Positions 1 to 6,377 of a DNA stretch of 9,276 nucleotides are shown one piece after another. The notes beneath the pieces were generated by a model, which was not told the DNA's origin, searched no databases, and saw only the letters and a list, made by a program, of their open reading frames with translations. Source of the stretch: an uncultured Verrucomicrobiales bacterium. Lineage in GTDB: Bacteria; Verrucomicrobiota; Verrucomicrobiia; Verrucomicrobiales; Akkermansiaceae. A program made the position numbers and the translations under genes. Numbering within the stretch: the stretch's first letter is position 1; every line of letters begins with the position of its first letter. Location of the stretch: positions 1 through 9,276 of the forward strand of contig CALBVA010000258.1 of assembly GCA_937969125.1 (NCBI GenBank). The letters are read 5' to 3'.

Positions 1-148
1 TTCGGGAAATTTAGTGCGCGATTTTGAGGCGTAACGACGTGGATTTGGGGTATCTTCGCTGCACAGTGGCTCACAATCTTCGTTTCATAGGGACAGAGCA
101 TTTATGAGGACATTGGTTGCCTTGTGTTTTCGAGCCTTGAACGTCTGG

Positions 149-165
149 CGGGGATCGTATCCCCG
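149..165. repeat. Short inverted repeat in the leader of the MurU-like gene
   Basis: CGGGGAT (149-155) is the exact reverse complement of ATCCCCG (159-165), leaving a 3-base loop. It lies about 50 bases before the chosen murU start. No T-run follows on either strand, so it is not a convincing intrinsic terminator. It may be a leader hairpin or chance. The rest of 1-213 holds no gene I can support: the frames are short and without a recognisable product, and no clear sigma-70 promoter pair is visible. Confidence 0.35.
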
Positions 166-213
166 GATGCATTGATTCTTCCAATGCCACCGCAATCGAA
201 GCACTGTCGCGGC

Positions 214-1107
214 ATGCGAAAAGCTTTTCTCTTGGGAGCCGGTCTGGGCACGCGACTGCAGCCGATGACGCACACCTTACCGAAGCCATTGATCCCCTTC
301 GCGAACCGGCCGCTAATCACTCATGTGATGGACCATTGCCTCGCAGCGGGCATCACGGATTTCGCGATCAATACGCACCATCTCCATGAGGAGTGGGCGA
401 AGGCTTTTCCGGAGGGGACGTATCGGGGGGCCTCATTAAGCTTCTTCCATGAGCCGGTGCTATTGGAAACGGGAGGCGGGATTAAGAATATCGCGGAGTG
501 GATCGGGAATGATCCGGTGCTGGTCTATAATGGCGATATTGTCACCGATCTGCCGATCGATCGGCTGATCACGGGGCATATGATGTCCAATAACACCGTC
601 ACCCTCGCGACGCAGGATCATGGGCCTCAGCTCCATCTGGCGGTGGACGGTCGGCAGGTGACTGATGTGCGGGGGAAGATTTCTGGCGAGGCGGGAACGC
701 ATCAATTCACGGGGATTTATTGTATCGATCCGGAGCTGCTGGAGCTGATTCCGGCGGATGAGAAGGTCTCGGTGATTCCGGCATTTCTGGAGCTGATCAA
801 GGCGGGGAAATTGGGTTCCTACGAGGTGAAAGGCGAGCCGATGTGGCTGGACTTGGGGACACGAGAGTCCTATCTGGATGCTCATTTTTCAAGAAAGCCG
901 GAAGTGGATGAGGCGGCCTGCATTGACCCGGCGGCGACGGTGGAGAATTTATGGGTCGGCGCGGGCTGCGTGGTGGAGGCCGGCGCGGTGGTGCGGGACT
1001 CGGTTCTCTGGCCGGGGACGCGGATTTCGGGAGATGCGCAATTGACAAAGTGCATCGTTCACAGCAATTCCACGGTCTCCGGTGTTCATCACAACGCCGA
1101 CCTCTAA
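214..1107 (+). CDS. MurU-like sugar-1-phosphate nucleotidyltransferase with C-terminal beta-helix
   Basis: Predicted cytoplasmic enzyme of 297 aa that transfers a nucleotidyl group to a sugar 1-phosphate. Beside an AmgK-type kinase, the likely substrate is MurNAc-1-phosphate, giving UDP-MurNAc in cell-wall recycling. The NTP-transferase signature is at the N-terminus (GAGLGTRLQP at residues 8-17, then the PKP lysine motif at 23-25). Further motifs are ETGGG near 85-89, the NGD metal-site motif at 106-108, FTGIY at 165-169 and WLDLGT at 211-216. Residues about 237-290 show hexapeptide-like repeats (DPAATV, VGAG, EAGAVV), a short left-handed beta-helix absent from the roughly 220-aa Pseudomonas MurU. 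Start 214 places the signature at the usual distance from the N-terminus. An in-frame ATG at 184 and upstream starts would add residues without family features. No Shine-Dalgarno is evident. The nucleotidyltransferase fold is certain; GDP-mannose or glucose-1-phosphate specificity cannot be excluded from sequence alone. Confidence 0.88.
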   Translation: MRKAFLLGAGLGTRLQPMTHTLPKPLIPFANRPLITHVMDHCLAAGITDFAINTHHLHEEWAKAFPEGTYRGASLSFFHEPVLLETGGGIKNIAEWIGNDPVLVYNGDIVTDLPIDRLITGHMMSNNTVTLATQDHGPQLHLAVDGRQVTDVRGKISGEAGTHQFTGIYCIDPELLELIPADEKVSVIPAFLELIKAGKLGSYEVKGEPMWLDLGTRESYLDAHFSRKPEVDEAACIDPAATVENLWVGAGCVVEAGAVVRDSVLWPGTRISGDAQLTKCIVHSNSTVSGVHHNADL

Positions 1108-1129
1108 GTCTTTTCGAATCTCCCAAGTC

Positions 1130-2071
1130 ATGCCCGCCGATACGCTCCTCACTGCCGTCCGCGCCCACCTCGATCTCTCTCCAACCCACCGGGTGCTGAT
1201 GGAGCCGATCCAGAAAGGTGCCTCTGGACGAACGATCATCCGAATCAAACCGGATGATCACTCGAGTTTTATCGGAGTGCATTATACGCTGGAGCGCTCG
1301 GACAATGCGAACTTCCTGCCGGTTGCGGAATTCTTGACGGCGGCAGGATTGAATATCCCCCGCGTCCTCTACGATAATGTCAGGCGGCATGTGGCGCTCA
1401 TTGAAGACCTAGGCGACCAGAGCCTACTGGATCTGAAGGATGAGCCGTATGAAGTGCGCGAGCCCTACTACCGTTCGGCATTTGAGCAACTGGATAAGCT
1501 TCTTTACGTACGCCCGCCGAAGGAATTTGAACTGCAGCCGGTCTTTGACGAGCCACTCTACCGCTGGGAGCAGGAGTATTTCTTCGAGCACTTCGTGGAG
1601 GGACATCAGAAAAAGGACGCTTCCGAACTGCGCGAAGATCCCATCCTGCTAGGGCTCACGAAGCGGCTGGGAGCAACGGCTCCGCACATGGTGCATCGTG
1701 ATTTCCAGTCGGAAAATCTCCTGATCAAGGAGGACCGTGCCTATGTCATCGATTTCCAGGGCCTACGAATGGGACGGCAGGAGTACGACCTGGCTTCGCT
1801 GGTTTATGATCCCTACATGGATCACTCTGCAGAGGATCGGGCGAAGATGTTGGAACTCTGGGAGGAGGTCACGGAGGAGGAGGCCATCGAACCCATCCTG
1901 AAAGACTGCGCGGCGCAGCGTCTCATGCAGGCGCTGGGGGCCTTCGCAAATATCGGACACAATCAGGAGAATGATTGGTATCTCGAGCAAATCCCGGCTG
2001 CGGTGAAGGCGCTGAAGGAGGTCATTGACGACACTCCGCTGGAGGATTCACTGGGACCAGTCCTCGACTAG
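1130..2071 (+). CDS. amgK: AmgK-like anomeric sugar kinase (aminoglycoside phosphotransferase fold)
   Basis: Predicted cytoplasmic kinase of 313 aa, likely phosphorylating C1 of N-acetylmuramate (and GlcNAc) to make the sugar 1-phosphate used by the neighbouring nucleotidyltransferase. The kinase core is visible: a glycine-containing loop (KGASGR, 29-34), the catalytic loop HRDFQSEN (189-196) with the Asp191 base and Asn196, and the metal-binding IDFQ (207-210) with Asp208. The segment YDLASLVYDPY (219-229) closely resembles the YDLxSLLxDxY block I associate with AmgK rather than with antibiotic-resistance APH enzymes. It begins 22 bases after the MurU-like stop, so the two are almost certainly cotranscribed. 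An anomeric kinase next to a nucleotidyltransferase, with no mutase or epimerase, is the arrangement of the AmgK-MurU salvage route. GTG at 1082 is an alternative start overlapping the upstream gene; ATG 1130 is preferred. No clear ribosome-binding site. Substrate specificity is inferred. Confidence 0.87.
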   Translation: MPADTLLTAVRAHLDLSPTHRVLMEPIQKGASGRTIIRIKPDDHSSFIGVHYTLERSDNANFLPVAEFLTAAGLNIPRVLYDNVRRHVALIEDLGDQSLLDLKDEPYEVREPYYRSAFEQLDKLLYVRPPKEFELQPVFDEPLYRWEQEYFFEHFVEGHQKKDASELREDPILLGLTKRLGATAPHMVHRDFQSENLLIKEDRAYVIDFQGLRMGRQEYDLASLVYDPYMDHSAEDRAKMLELWEEVTEEEAIEPILKDCAAQRLMQALGAFANIGHNQENDWYLEQIPAAVKALKEVIDDTPLEDSLGPVLD

Positions 2072-2125
2072 AGGTTGACTGGGATCGACGCAGGTGAGGT
2101 CGATTTGTTAGAAGCCGATGTACCG

Positions 2126-3445
2126 ATGAAACCTGCCCGGCTTTTTTCCATCCTCCTTCCGCTGATTGTCGGCGTGGGGATGGTTTTCATGGTCCCGCAA
2201 GTGCACTCGCTGGTGCAGCTGGAGCAGGCGATTTTTTGGTATCCGGAGCGACATGACCGGATGGCTTACACGACCTATTCGCAGGATGAAGCGATGGCTC
2301 TGAGGGTTTTTGAAGTCGGCTCCTCGAAGCAAAGTGCGACCACGCTCAAGGTGGATGCCGAGACCCTCGACATCCTGACAGTGGAGGAAATGAGTCCCGC
2401 GAATTGGGCCTACCTCCTCTCGGAGATCCCCTCCCCAGCTGAACATCATCTCGTCATTCCCTCGGGTCTTTCCTGGGAAGCGGGCGGAGAAATTCCGCTT
2501 CGTGCGCTGGCGTTCGAGCTGGAAAAATTCAACACAGTGGCACTTGGCCTGGAATTCGGAGCCGGTGCAGCCGACCCGCTTCCAGAGTATCTCAAGACCT
2601 CCGTTATCCCGGACACAGGGGGCTTTCCCAAAAAACTGACCAGCGTGGGTGCGGTGATCAAAGCCCCTTCCACCGAAGCGACTCTTTACGGATTTACCGC
2701 GATCCAGGGGCTCACCGGAGAGCTGCCGCTTCTGGCCCGTTGGGGGAATGACCTCCTTCCCTCGCTCGCACTTGCCAGACTGATCAATCGCCTAGATCTC
2801 ACAACCGCCGGAGTGAAGCACGACTCCAGAGGCTTTCTCATTCTCGGTGAGTCCCAGGCCATTTTGCCGATAGACGAAAAGGGCTTTTTGATCGGAGAAA
2901 AGTGGACTTCCGAAACGGCTCCGACCAGCGCAGCCTCCATCTTACTGGAGCCTGCACGGGAGTTGTCAGATGAACTCGTCCTCACCGAAGGCGGTCCAGG
3001 TCAGGAACTGGCAATGGGCCCTCCATCGCTGACGAAGACCTATCGCCCGCTCGCCCCCCTGCCCCACGTCTCCTTCATTTTACTGACGGTCCTCCTCCTG
3101 CAGTTCCGGAAGTGGTGGGTCGTCATCCCGCTCTTGTCCGCCTTCTACCTCGTGCCGGTTCATACGATCCATTGGTTACCTGCCTTGCATACGATCCATT
3201 GGTTACCTGCCTTGCCGTTTCTAGTCACCGTGCTGGTCTTCGCTATTCTGTGCTTCCGGAAGGAAAAGGAAGAAACAAGGACCGCCAATTCCGAACAGGA
3301 GCCCCCCACTCCCGAGCCCGTGTCTCCTCTTGGCAGAGCGAAGGTGAAACGCAAGAAAGTCCAAGGCCCCAGGACGAAAAAATCGCAGCAGCAGAAGTCG
3401 AAATCCCGGCTACAAGGAAAGCCGAAGTCGAAGGTCAAAAATTGA
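2126..3445 (+). CDS. Membrane protein with divergent CHASE2-like extracytoplasmic domain, no output domain
   Basis: 439 aa, not recognised as a named protein. Residues about 6-23 form an N-terminal membrane anchor. A predicted extracytoplasmic region follows to about residue 310. It carries features reminiscent of CHASE2 sensor domains: a strand-helix block around 105-145 (LVIPSG, then VALGLEFG), PSLALA at about 211-216, and ILPIDEKGFLIG at 246-257, matching the family's 'PSLAL ... iPlDekG' pattern. A hydrophobic cluster at about 314-376 could hold three membrane segments, as in many CHASE2 proteins. A Lys/Arg/Pro/Ser-rich tail (about 377-439) ends the protein where a cyclase or kinase would normally be. 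An in-frame perfect 27-bp duplication lies in the membrane cluster. TTG at 2075 is in frame and would add 17 acidic residues before the anchor; ATG 2126 puts a short basic stretch before it and is preferred. It starts 54 bases after amgK, so probably the same operon. The CHASE2 link is inferred by eye; ligand and function are unknown. Confidence 0.72.
   Translation: MKPARLFSILLPLIVGVGMVFMVPQVHSLVQLEQAIFWYPERHDRMAYTTYSQDEAMALRVFEVGSSKQSATTLKVDAETLDILTVEEMSPANWAYLLSEIPSPAEHHLVIPSGLSWEAGGEIPLRALAFELEKFNTVALGLEFGAGAADPLPEYLKTSVIPDTGGFPKKLTSVGAVIKAPSTEATLYGFTAIQGLTGELPLLARWGNDLLPSLALARLINRLDLTTAGVKHDSRGFLILGESQAILPIDEKGFLIGEKWTSETAPTSAASILLEPARELSDELVLTEGGPGQELAMGPPSLTKTYRPLAPLPHVSFILLTVLLLQFRKWWVVIPLLSAFYLVPVHTIHWLPALHTIHWLPALPFLVTVLVFAILCFRKEKEETRTANSEQEPPTPEPVSPLGRAKVKRKKVQGPRTKKSQQQKSKSRLQGKPKSKVKN
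3161..3214. repeat. Perfect 27-bp in-frame tandem duplication
   Basis: Copy 1 is 3161-3187 and copy 2 is 3188-3214. They are identical and directly abutting. The unit begins on a codon boundary and encodes HTIHWLPAL, so the protein carries it twice (residues 346-354 and 355-363). It falls between the second and third C-terminal hydrophobic segments. Perfect identity suggests a recent slippage or duplication, or an assembly artefact. Confidence 0.97.
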
Positions 3446-3458
3446 TGATCTTTCCACC

Positions 3459-3477
3459 TTCCACCGCTCCGGTGGAA
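3459..3477. repeat. Intercistronic inverted repeat before the zinc-ribbon gene
   Basis: TTCCACC (3459-3465) and GGTGGAA (3471-3477) form a 7-bp perfect stem with a 5-base loop in the 48-base gap between the CHASE2-like gene and the zinc-ribbon gene. There is no following T-run, so it is more likely an mRNA-processing or stability hairpin than a terminator, or it may be chance. Confidence 0.4.
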
Positions 3478-3493
3478 CCGCTAGTTCTACTGC

Positions 3494-4195
3494 ATGCGCG
3501 AAGATGTAAAGCAGTTGCTTGCCCTCCAGGAAATCGATCAGGACGTCCTCCGTTTAAAGGCGGAATTGATCAGGATCCCCCAGCTTCAGGAAGCGGCCAA
3601 GGAACGCCTCGCCAATGACACCCAAGCTCTCTCTGATGCCAAGGCTGCCTATCAGCAAAACGAGGTTGAGATTAAGAAGGTCGAGATCGATGTCGGCACG
3701 CGGAAGGACACTATCACGCGCCTGAATAATCAGCAGTTCGAGACCAAGAAGAACGAAGAATACACCAAACTGGGCGAAGAAGTGATCCGATATAAGGGGC
3801 TGGTCGATGAACTCGAAACCAAGGAGCTGGAGCTCATGGAAGTGGCCGATGACCTCCGCCTAAAGATCTCGGAAGCCGAAGCCGCGCTGGCGAAGACCCA
3901 AGGCTTCGTCGATGAGGAAATCGCCGAGCTGGAGGACCGCGCGACCGAACGAAAGAGCGAGTTAGCAAAGCAGGAAGAACAACGAGTCACCGCAGCCTCC
4001 GTCATCGAGGAAGACCTCATGGAGACTTACACCCGCCTCTTCGACAAGCGCGAAGGACTGGCGGTAGTCAATGTCACCTCGGAGCGTAGCTGCACCTCCT
4101 GTCATGTCCAGGTGACCCCGGCGACCTACGCGCTGGCACAGTCTGGAAGCGCGATTTCCCATTGTGACAACTGCGGAGCGATCTTGTTTTCGTAA
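3494..4195 (+). CDS. CdsZ-like coiled-coil protein with C-terminal C4 zinc ribbon
   Basis: 233 aa, a cytoplasmic protein of the conserved 'C4-type zinc ribbon' family that includes chlamydial CdsZ. Residues about 5-180 are heptad-rich, highly charged and almost without Pro or Gly, predicting a long antiparallel coiled coil. A conserved-looking turn, QQFETKKNEEYTKLGEE, lies around 80-96. The C-terminus has two CxxC pairs, Cys200/Cys203 and Cys224/Cys227, the expected four zinc ligands, and ends soon after in GAILFS. Length and layout match full-length family members. Family members have been proposed to bind nucleic acids or act as regulators, but their role is poorly defined outside Chlamydia, so no reaction is assigned. 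The gene begins 48 bases after the CHASE2-like gene and ends the plus-strand run. The start chosen is the first ATG, just before the helix; no Shine-Dalgarno precedes it. Confidence 0.9.
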   Translation: MREDVKQLLALQEIDQDVLRLKAELIRIPQLQEAAKERLANDTQALSDAKAAYQQNEVEIKKVEIDVGTRKDTITRLNNQQFETKKNEEYTKLGEEVIRYKGLVDELETKELELMEVADDLRLKISEAEAALAKTQGFVDEEIAELEDRATERKSELAKQEEQRVTAASVIEEDLMETYTRLFDKREGLAVVNVTSERSCTSCHVQVTPATYALAQSGSAISHCDNCGAILFS

Positions 4196-4255
4196 GCTAC
4201 GGAGCTTGGACTTCCGTCCGGCTCAGCGAGGATCAAGAACACTCCGATCTTTGCC

Positions 4256-4285
4256 GCCCTAAAACTGATATTCAGAATTTAGGGC
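4256..4285. terminator. Candidate bidirectional terminator between convergent genes
   Basis: GCCCTAAA (4256-4263) pairs perfectly with TTTAGGGC (4278-4285). Inside it, CTGA (4265-4268) pairs with TCAG (4272-4275), giving a nested 8+4 bp hairpin with a small internal bulge and a 3-base loop. It lies 60 bases after the zinc-ribbon stop and 37 bases from the stop of the Wzz-like gene on the other strand, where transcription from both sides should end. Neither side has a proper T-run, so intrinsic termination would be weak. Nothing else is visible in the 127-base convergent gap. Confidence 0.5.
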
Positions 4286-4322
4286 TACCAAGAAACGAAG
4301 ATGAACCGAGGGACAGTAGTGA

Positions 4323-5216
4323 TCAGCTGAAAAGCTTCCAGCAGAGCAAGGAGGCCAGAGCACCGAGGACGAGGCCGAGAGTCATGCCGTAGAGGGCTCC
4401 TTCCTGTTGGAAGGGTTCGACCTTTGGGCCGACGAAGCTCTTTGGAACGAGGGGTTTTTCGACGACGAAGGAGGGCCGCAGCTTCTTCTTCCAGTGTGAA
4501 GCGAGCTTAAACTGATCATTGCGAGCTCCGCGAAGGACGTCGATGGCGTGGTCCCAATCAATCTTGGCAGCAACGACTTCATCGATGAGATTATAGGCAC
4601 CGAGGTCTTGGCCGGGCTTGGGATCGATGGGGATGCCATTGGCAGCGAGGGCGGATTTCAAGGCAGTTCGAGCTTCGGTCTCAGCGTCGAGGAAGGGCTG
4701 GAGTTCGTCATCGAGCCGTTTACCGGCGGCCTCGCGATCCAGCTGGTCGATCACGCGGATGCGATTGGGGATCTCATTGACCACTGCGCTGGCAATCTCA
4801 GCCGCTTCCTTCGGATCGTGCCGCTTTACGGTAACGGTGAGTTCATCAGTTTCCGGATCGAGATCGAGGTCGACGGATTGATTGAGCTCCAAGGTGGCGT
4901 CAGGAGTGCCCATTTCCCAGCGCTTGGTGAGGTCGAGATTCGCCACGATGGGCGCGAGTCCCTGATCAGACTCGAGACGACGCATGATCTCGCTTTCATT
5001 GGGACTCAAGGCACCGAGAGCGGTACTCGGAGCTCCTTCGACAGCATAGGGCTCGCGAATATCAACTTTCAAGACCGCCATGGAGAGGTAGTCCTTGGGC
5101 GCATTCTCCCAATTCTTCTTTCCAAGCATGAAGCCTCCCACCGTGCCTCCGATAACGAACAAGGCGAGAAGCCATGACCACCACCAAAATCCTCTGCGTC
5201 CTCTACGTTTCTTCAT
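4323..5216 (-). CDS. Wzz-like polysaccharide co-polymerase / chain-length determinant
   Basis: 297 aa inner-membrane protein with the layout of polysaccharide co-polymerases: a basic cytoplasmic N-terminus (KKRRGRR), a membrane segment at about 11-31, a large periplasmic part, and a second membrane segment at about 274-294 rich in Gly and Leu (GLVLGALASLL). The proximal periplasmic part resembles Wzz/GumC N-domains: a beta-rich start, an ESEIMRRLESD stretch at 74-84, the NLDLTKRW block at 93-100, and TVTVKRHDPKEAAEIASAVV (127-146), which matches the 'dP..Aa.ia' pattern. Residues about 155-195 look helical, and a Pro-containing run (EKPLVPK, 253-259; GPKVEP) precedes the last membrane segment, as is typical of the family. 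There is no C-terminal tyrosine-kinase domain, and no glycosyltransferase, polymerase or flippase is in the window, so the polymer it acts on is unknown. The only in-frame ATG before the basic leader is used; no Shine-Dalgarno is seen. Family assignment is by pattern and moderately confident. Confidence 0.72.
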   Translation of the reverse strand: MKKRRGRRGFWWWSWLLALFVIGGTVGGFMLGKKNWENAPKDYLSMAVLKVDIREPYAVEGAPSTALGALSPNESEIMRRLESDQGLAPIVANLDLTKRWEMGTPDATLELNQSVDLDLDPETDELTVTVKRHDPKEAAEIASAVVNEIPNRIRVIDQLDREAAGKRLDDELQPFLDAETEARTALKSALAANGIPIDPKPGQDLGAYNLIDEVVAAKIDWDHAIDVLRGARNDQFKLASHWKKKLRPSFVVEKPLVPKSFVGPKVEPFQQEGALYGMTLGLVLGALASLLCWKLFS

Positions 5217-5245
5217 GAAGATGGATTAAATCAGTTGGGGAATTT

Positions 5246-5280
5246 CAGTCACCAGAAAAGAATTTTTAGAGTGACTGGTG
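5246..5280. repeat. Overlapping alternative hairpins at the M42 stop codon
   Basis: CAGTCAC (5246-5252) pairs with GTGACTG (5271-5277), while CACCAG (5250-5255) can instead pair with CTGGTG (5275-5280). The two stems overlap and exclude each other, and they bracket the M42 stop codon (5266-5268) just before the Wzz-like gene. On the minus strand only a short AAATT follows, so this is at best a weak terminator or processing hairpin. Confidence 0.4.
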
Positions 5281-6342
5281 GAAGGTGTCCTTCGCCTTCA
5301 GGCTCTCAACAAAGGCGGCCATAATCGCGGTGGTGGTCTCGATGTCGGAGTAGGAGGCCATTTCGACGACCGAGTGCATGCAGCGCAGCGGAATGGAGAC
5401 GAGGGCGCTCGGGACGCCCTCACGGACGTTGAAGATGCTATCGGTATCGGTGCCGGTGAAGCGGCTGGAAGCCTCGTGCTGGAGCGGGATCTTGCTCTTC
5501 TTCGCGACTTCGATGATGCGCTCGACAACGAGGGGGTGACTGGCCGAGCCATGGGTAACGCTGGGGCCGCCGCCGAGGGTGACCTTGCCATACATCTCTG
5601 CGCTGAGGGCCGGGGTATCGGTGGCATGCGTGACATCGGTGCAGATGCAGACATCCGGCTGGAGGCGGTGGGTCGCCATGCGTGCGCCGTGCCCGCCGAT
5701 TTCTTCCTGCACTGAGTTCAGGCAAACGAGGGTAAAGGGTAGCTTGGCTTTGGAGGCGGCGAGCTTCTTCATGACCTGTGCGATCATGAAACCGCCGACG
5801 CGGTTATCGACAGCGCGGCTGACAATGCGATCCTTGCCCAGGTCCATCGGCTCGTCGGTGTAAACGGCGGGATGGCCGACGCGCAGACCCATCTCTGCGA
5901 CATCTTCCGGCGAACTCGCTCCGACATCGACCCAGAGTTCGTGCACCTTCGGAGCCTTTTCATTGGCGAGACTATCGCGACGCAGGTGGATGGCGGTATT
6001 GCCAATGATCCCCTCCACGGTCCCCTTGTCCCCGAGGATCTGGATCCGGCGACCCCGGCCGGTGGCGGCATCACTCCCCCCGACGCGGTCGAGGTAGAGG
6101 AAGCCGTCTTTATTGACGTGTTTAATCATGTAGCCGATCTCATCCGCGTGCGCTTCTAGCATCACGATCTTATCGGACTTCCCCTTCAGCGTGGCCCAAG
6201 TGGAGCCGTAGGAATCGCACTCCACCTTATCGGCGAACTTGCCGATATACTTTGCCCAGACGCGCTGGCCGGGCATTTCAAATCCGGTCGGACTGGGGGT
6301 GGAGAGGAGATCGAAGAGGAAGGATTTTTCGGCTTTCGTCAT
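5266..6342 (-). CDS. M42-family metallo-aminopeptidase
   Basis: 358 aa, a cytoplasmic di-zinc (or cobalt) aminopeptidase of the M42 family (FrvX, glutamyl aminopeptidase, TET group), trimming peptides from the N-terminus, usually as a dodecamer. The metal and catalytic residues are all visible: His65 and Asp67 in AHADEIG, bridging Asp179 in AVDNRVGG, the general base Glu213 and metal ligand Glu214 in VQEEIGGHGA, Asp236 in CICTDVTHATD, and His323 in the C-terminal block IPLRCMHSVVEM. The insert between about 75 and 165 is the usual M42 dimerisation (PDZ-like) domain position. Length is typical. ATG at 6342 is chosen because STPSPTGFE then lies at its normal distance from the N-terminus; the GTG at 6426 would overlap the HAD gene. 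It begins 35 bases after the HAD stop, so probably cotranscribed. Older annotations may call this family endoglucanase, which is unlikely to be its activity. Confidence 0.93.
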   Translation of the reverse strand: MTKAEKSFLFDLLSTPSPTGFEMPGQRVWAKYIGKFADKVECDSYGSTWATLKGKSDKIVMLEAHADEIGYMIKHVNKDGFLYLDRVGGSDAATGRGRRIQILGDKGTVEGIIGNTAIHLRRDSLANEKAPKVHELWVDVGASSPEDVAEMGLRVGHPAVYTDEPMDLGKDRIVSRAVDNRVGGFMIAQVMKKLAASKAKLPFTLVCLNSVQEEIGGHGARMATHRLQPDVCICTDVTHATDTPALSAEMYGKVTLGGGPSVTHGSASHPLVVERIIEVAKKSKIPLQHEASSRFTGTDTDSIFNVREGVPSALVSIPLRCMHSVVEMASYSDIETTTAIMAAFVESLKAKDTFHQSL

Positions 6343-6360
6343 GCGCGGAGCATGGGCACG

Positions 6361-6375
6361 CACCCTGCCAGGGTG
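6361..6375. repeat. Small inverted repeat between HAD and M42 genes
   Basis: CACCCT (6361-6366) pairs with AGGGTG (6370-6375) around a 3-base loop inside the 35-base gap between the HAD stop and the M42 start. On the minus strand the AGGG it contains is the only purine-rich Shine-Dalgarno-like element near the M42 start, although it is about 20 bases away, too far for normal use. Confidence 0.3.
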
Positions 6376-6377
6376 AA

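Noticed and set aside
1..213. Possible promoter or small gene at the left edge
   Set aside because: TTGAGG at 24 and TATCTT at 51 are 21 bases apart, too far for a sigma-70 pair, and the open frames there have no start codon or recognisable product.
797..1390. Long minus-strand frame opposite the murU/amgK junction
   Set aside because: It is Arg/Pro-rich with no recognisable motif and lies antisense to two well-supported genes; typical of a shadow frame in GC-rich coding DNA.
1130..2071. Antibiotic-resistance aminoglycoside phosphotransferase
   Set aside because: The fold matches, but the YDLASLVYDPY block and pairing with a nucleotidyltransferase point to a sugar salvage kinase rather than drug resistance.
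3112..3618. 168-codon plus-strand frame spanning the CHASE2-like/zinc-ribbon junction
   Set aside because: It overlaps two supported genes in another frame and shows no protein-like pattern; the AYDPLVTCL repeat in it simply reflects the 27-bp duplication.
4548..5177. 209-codon plus-strand frame opposite the Wzz-like gene
   Set aside because: No domain pattern, and the minus-strand gene has coherent membrane segments and family motifs.
5278..5715. Plus-strand frame opposite the M42 peptidase
   Set aside because: Antisense to a gene with all catalytic residues intact; composition is Gly/Asp/Ala-biased as expected of a shadow.
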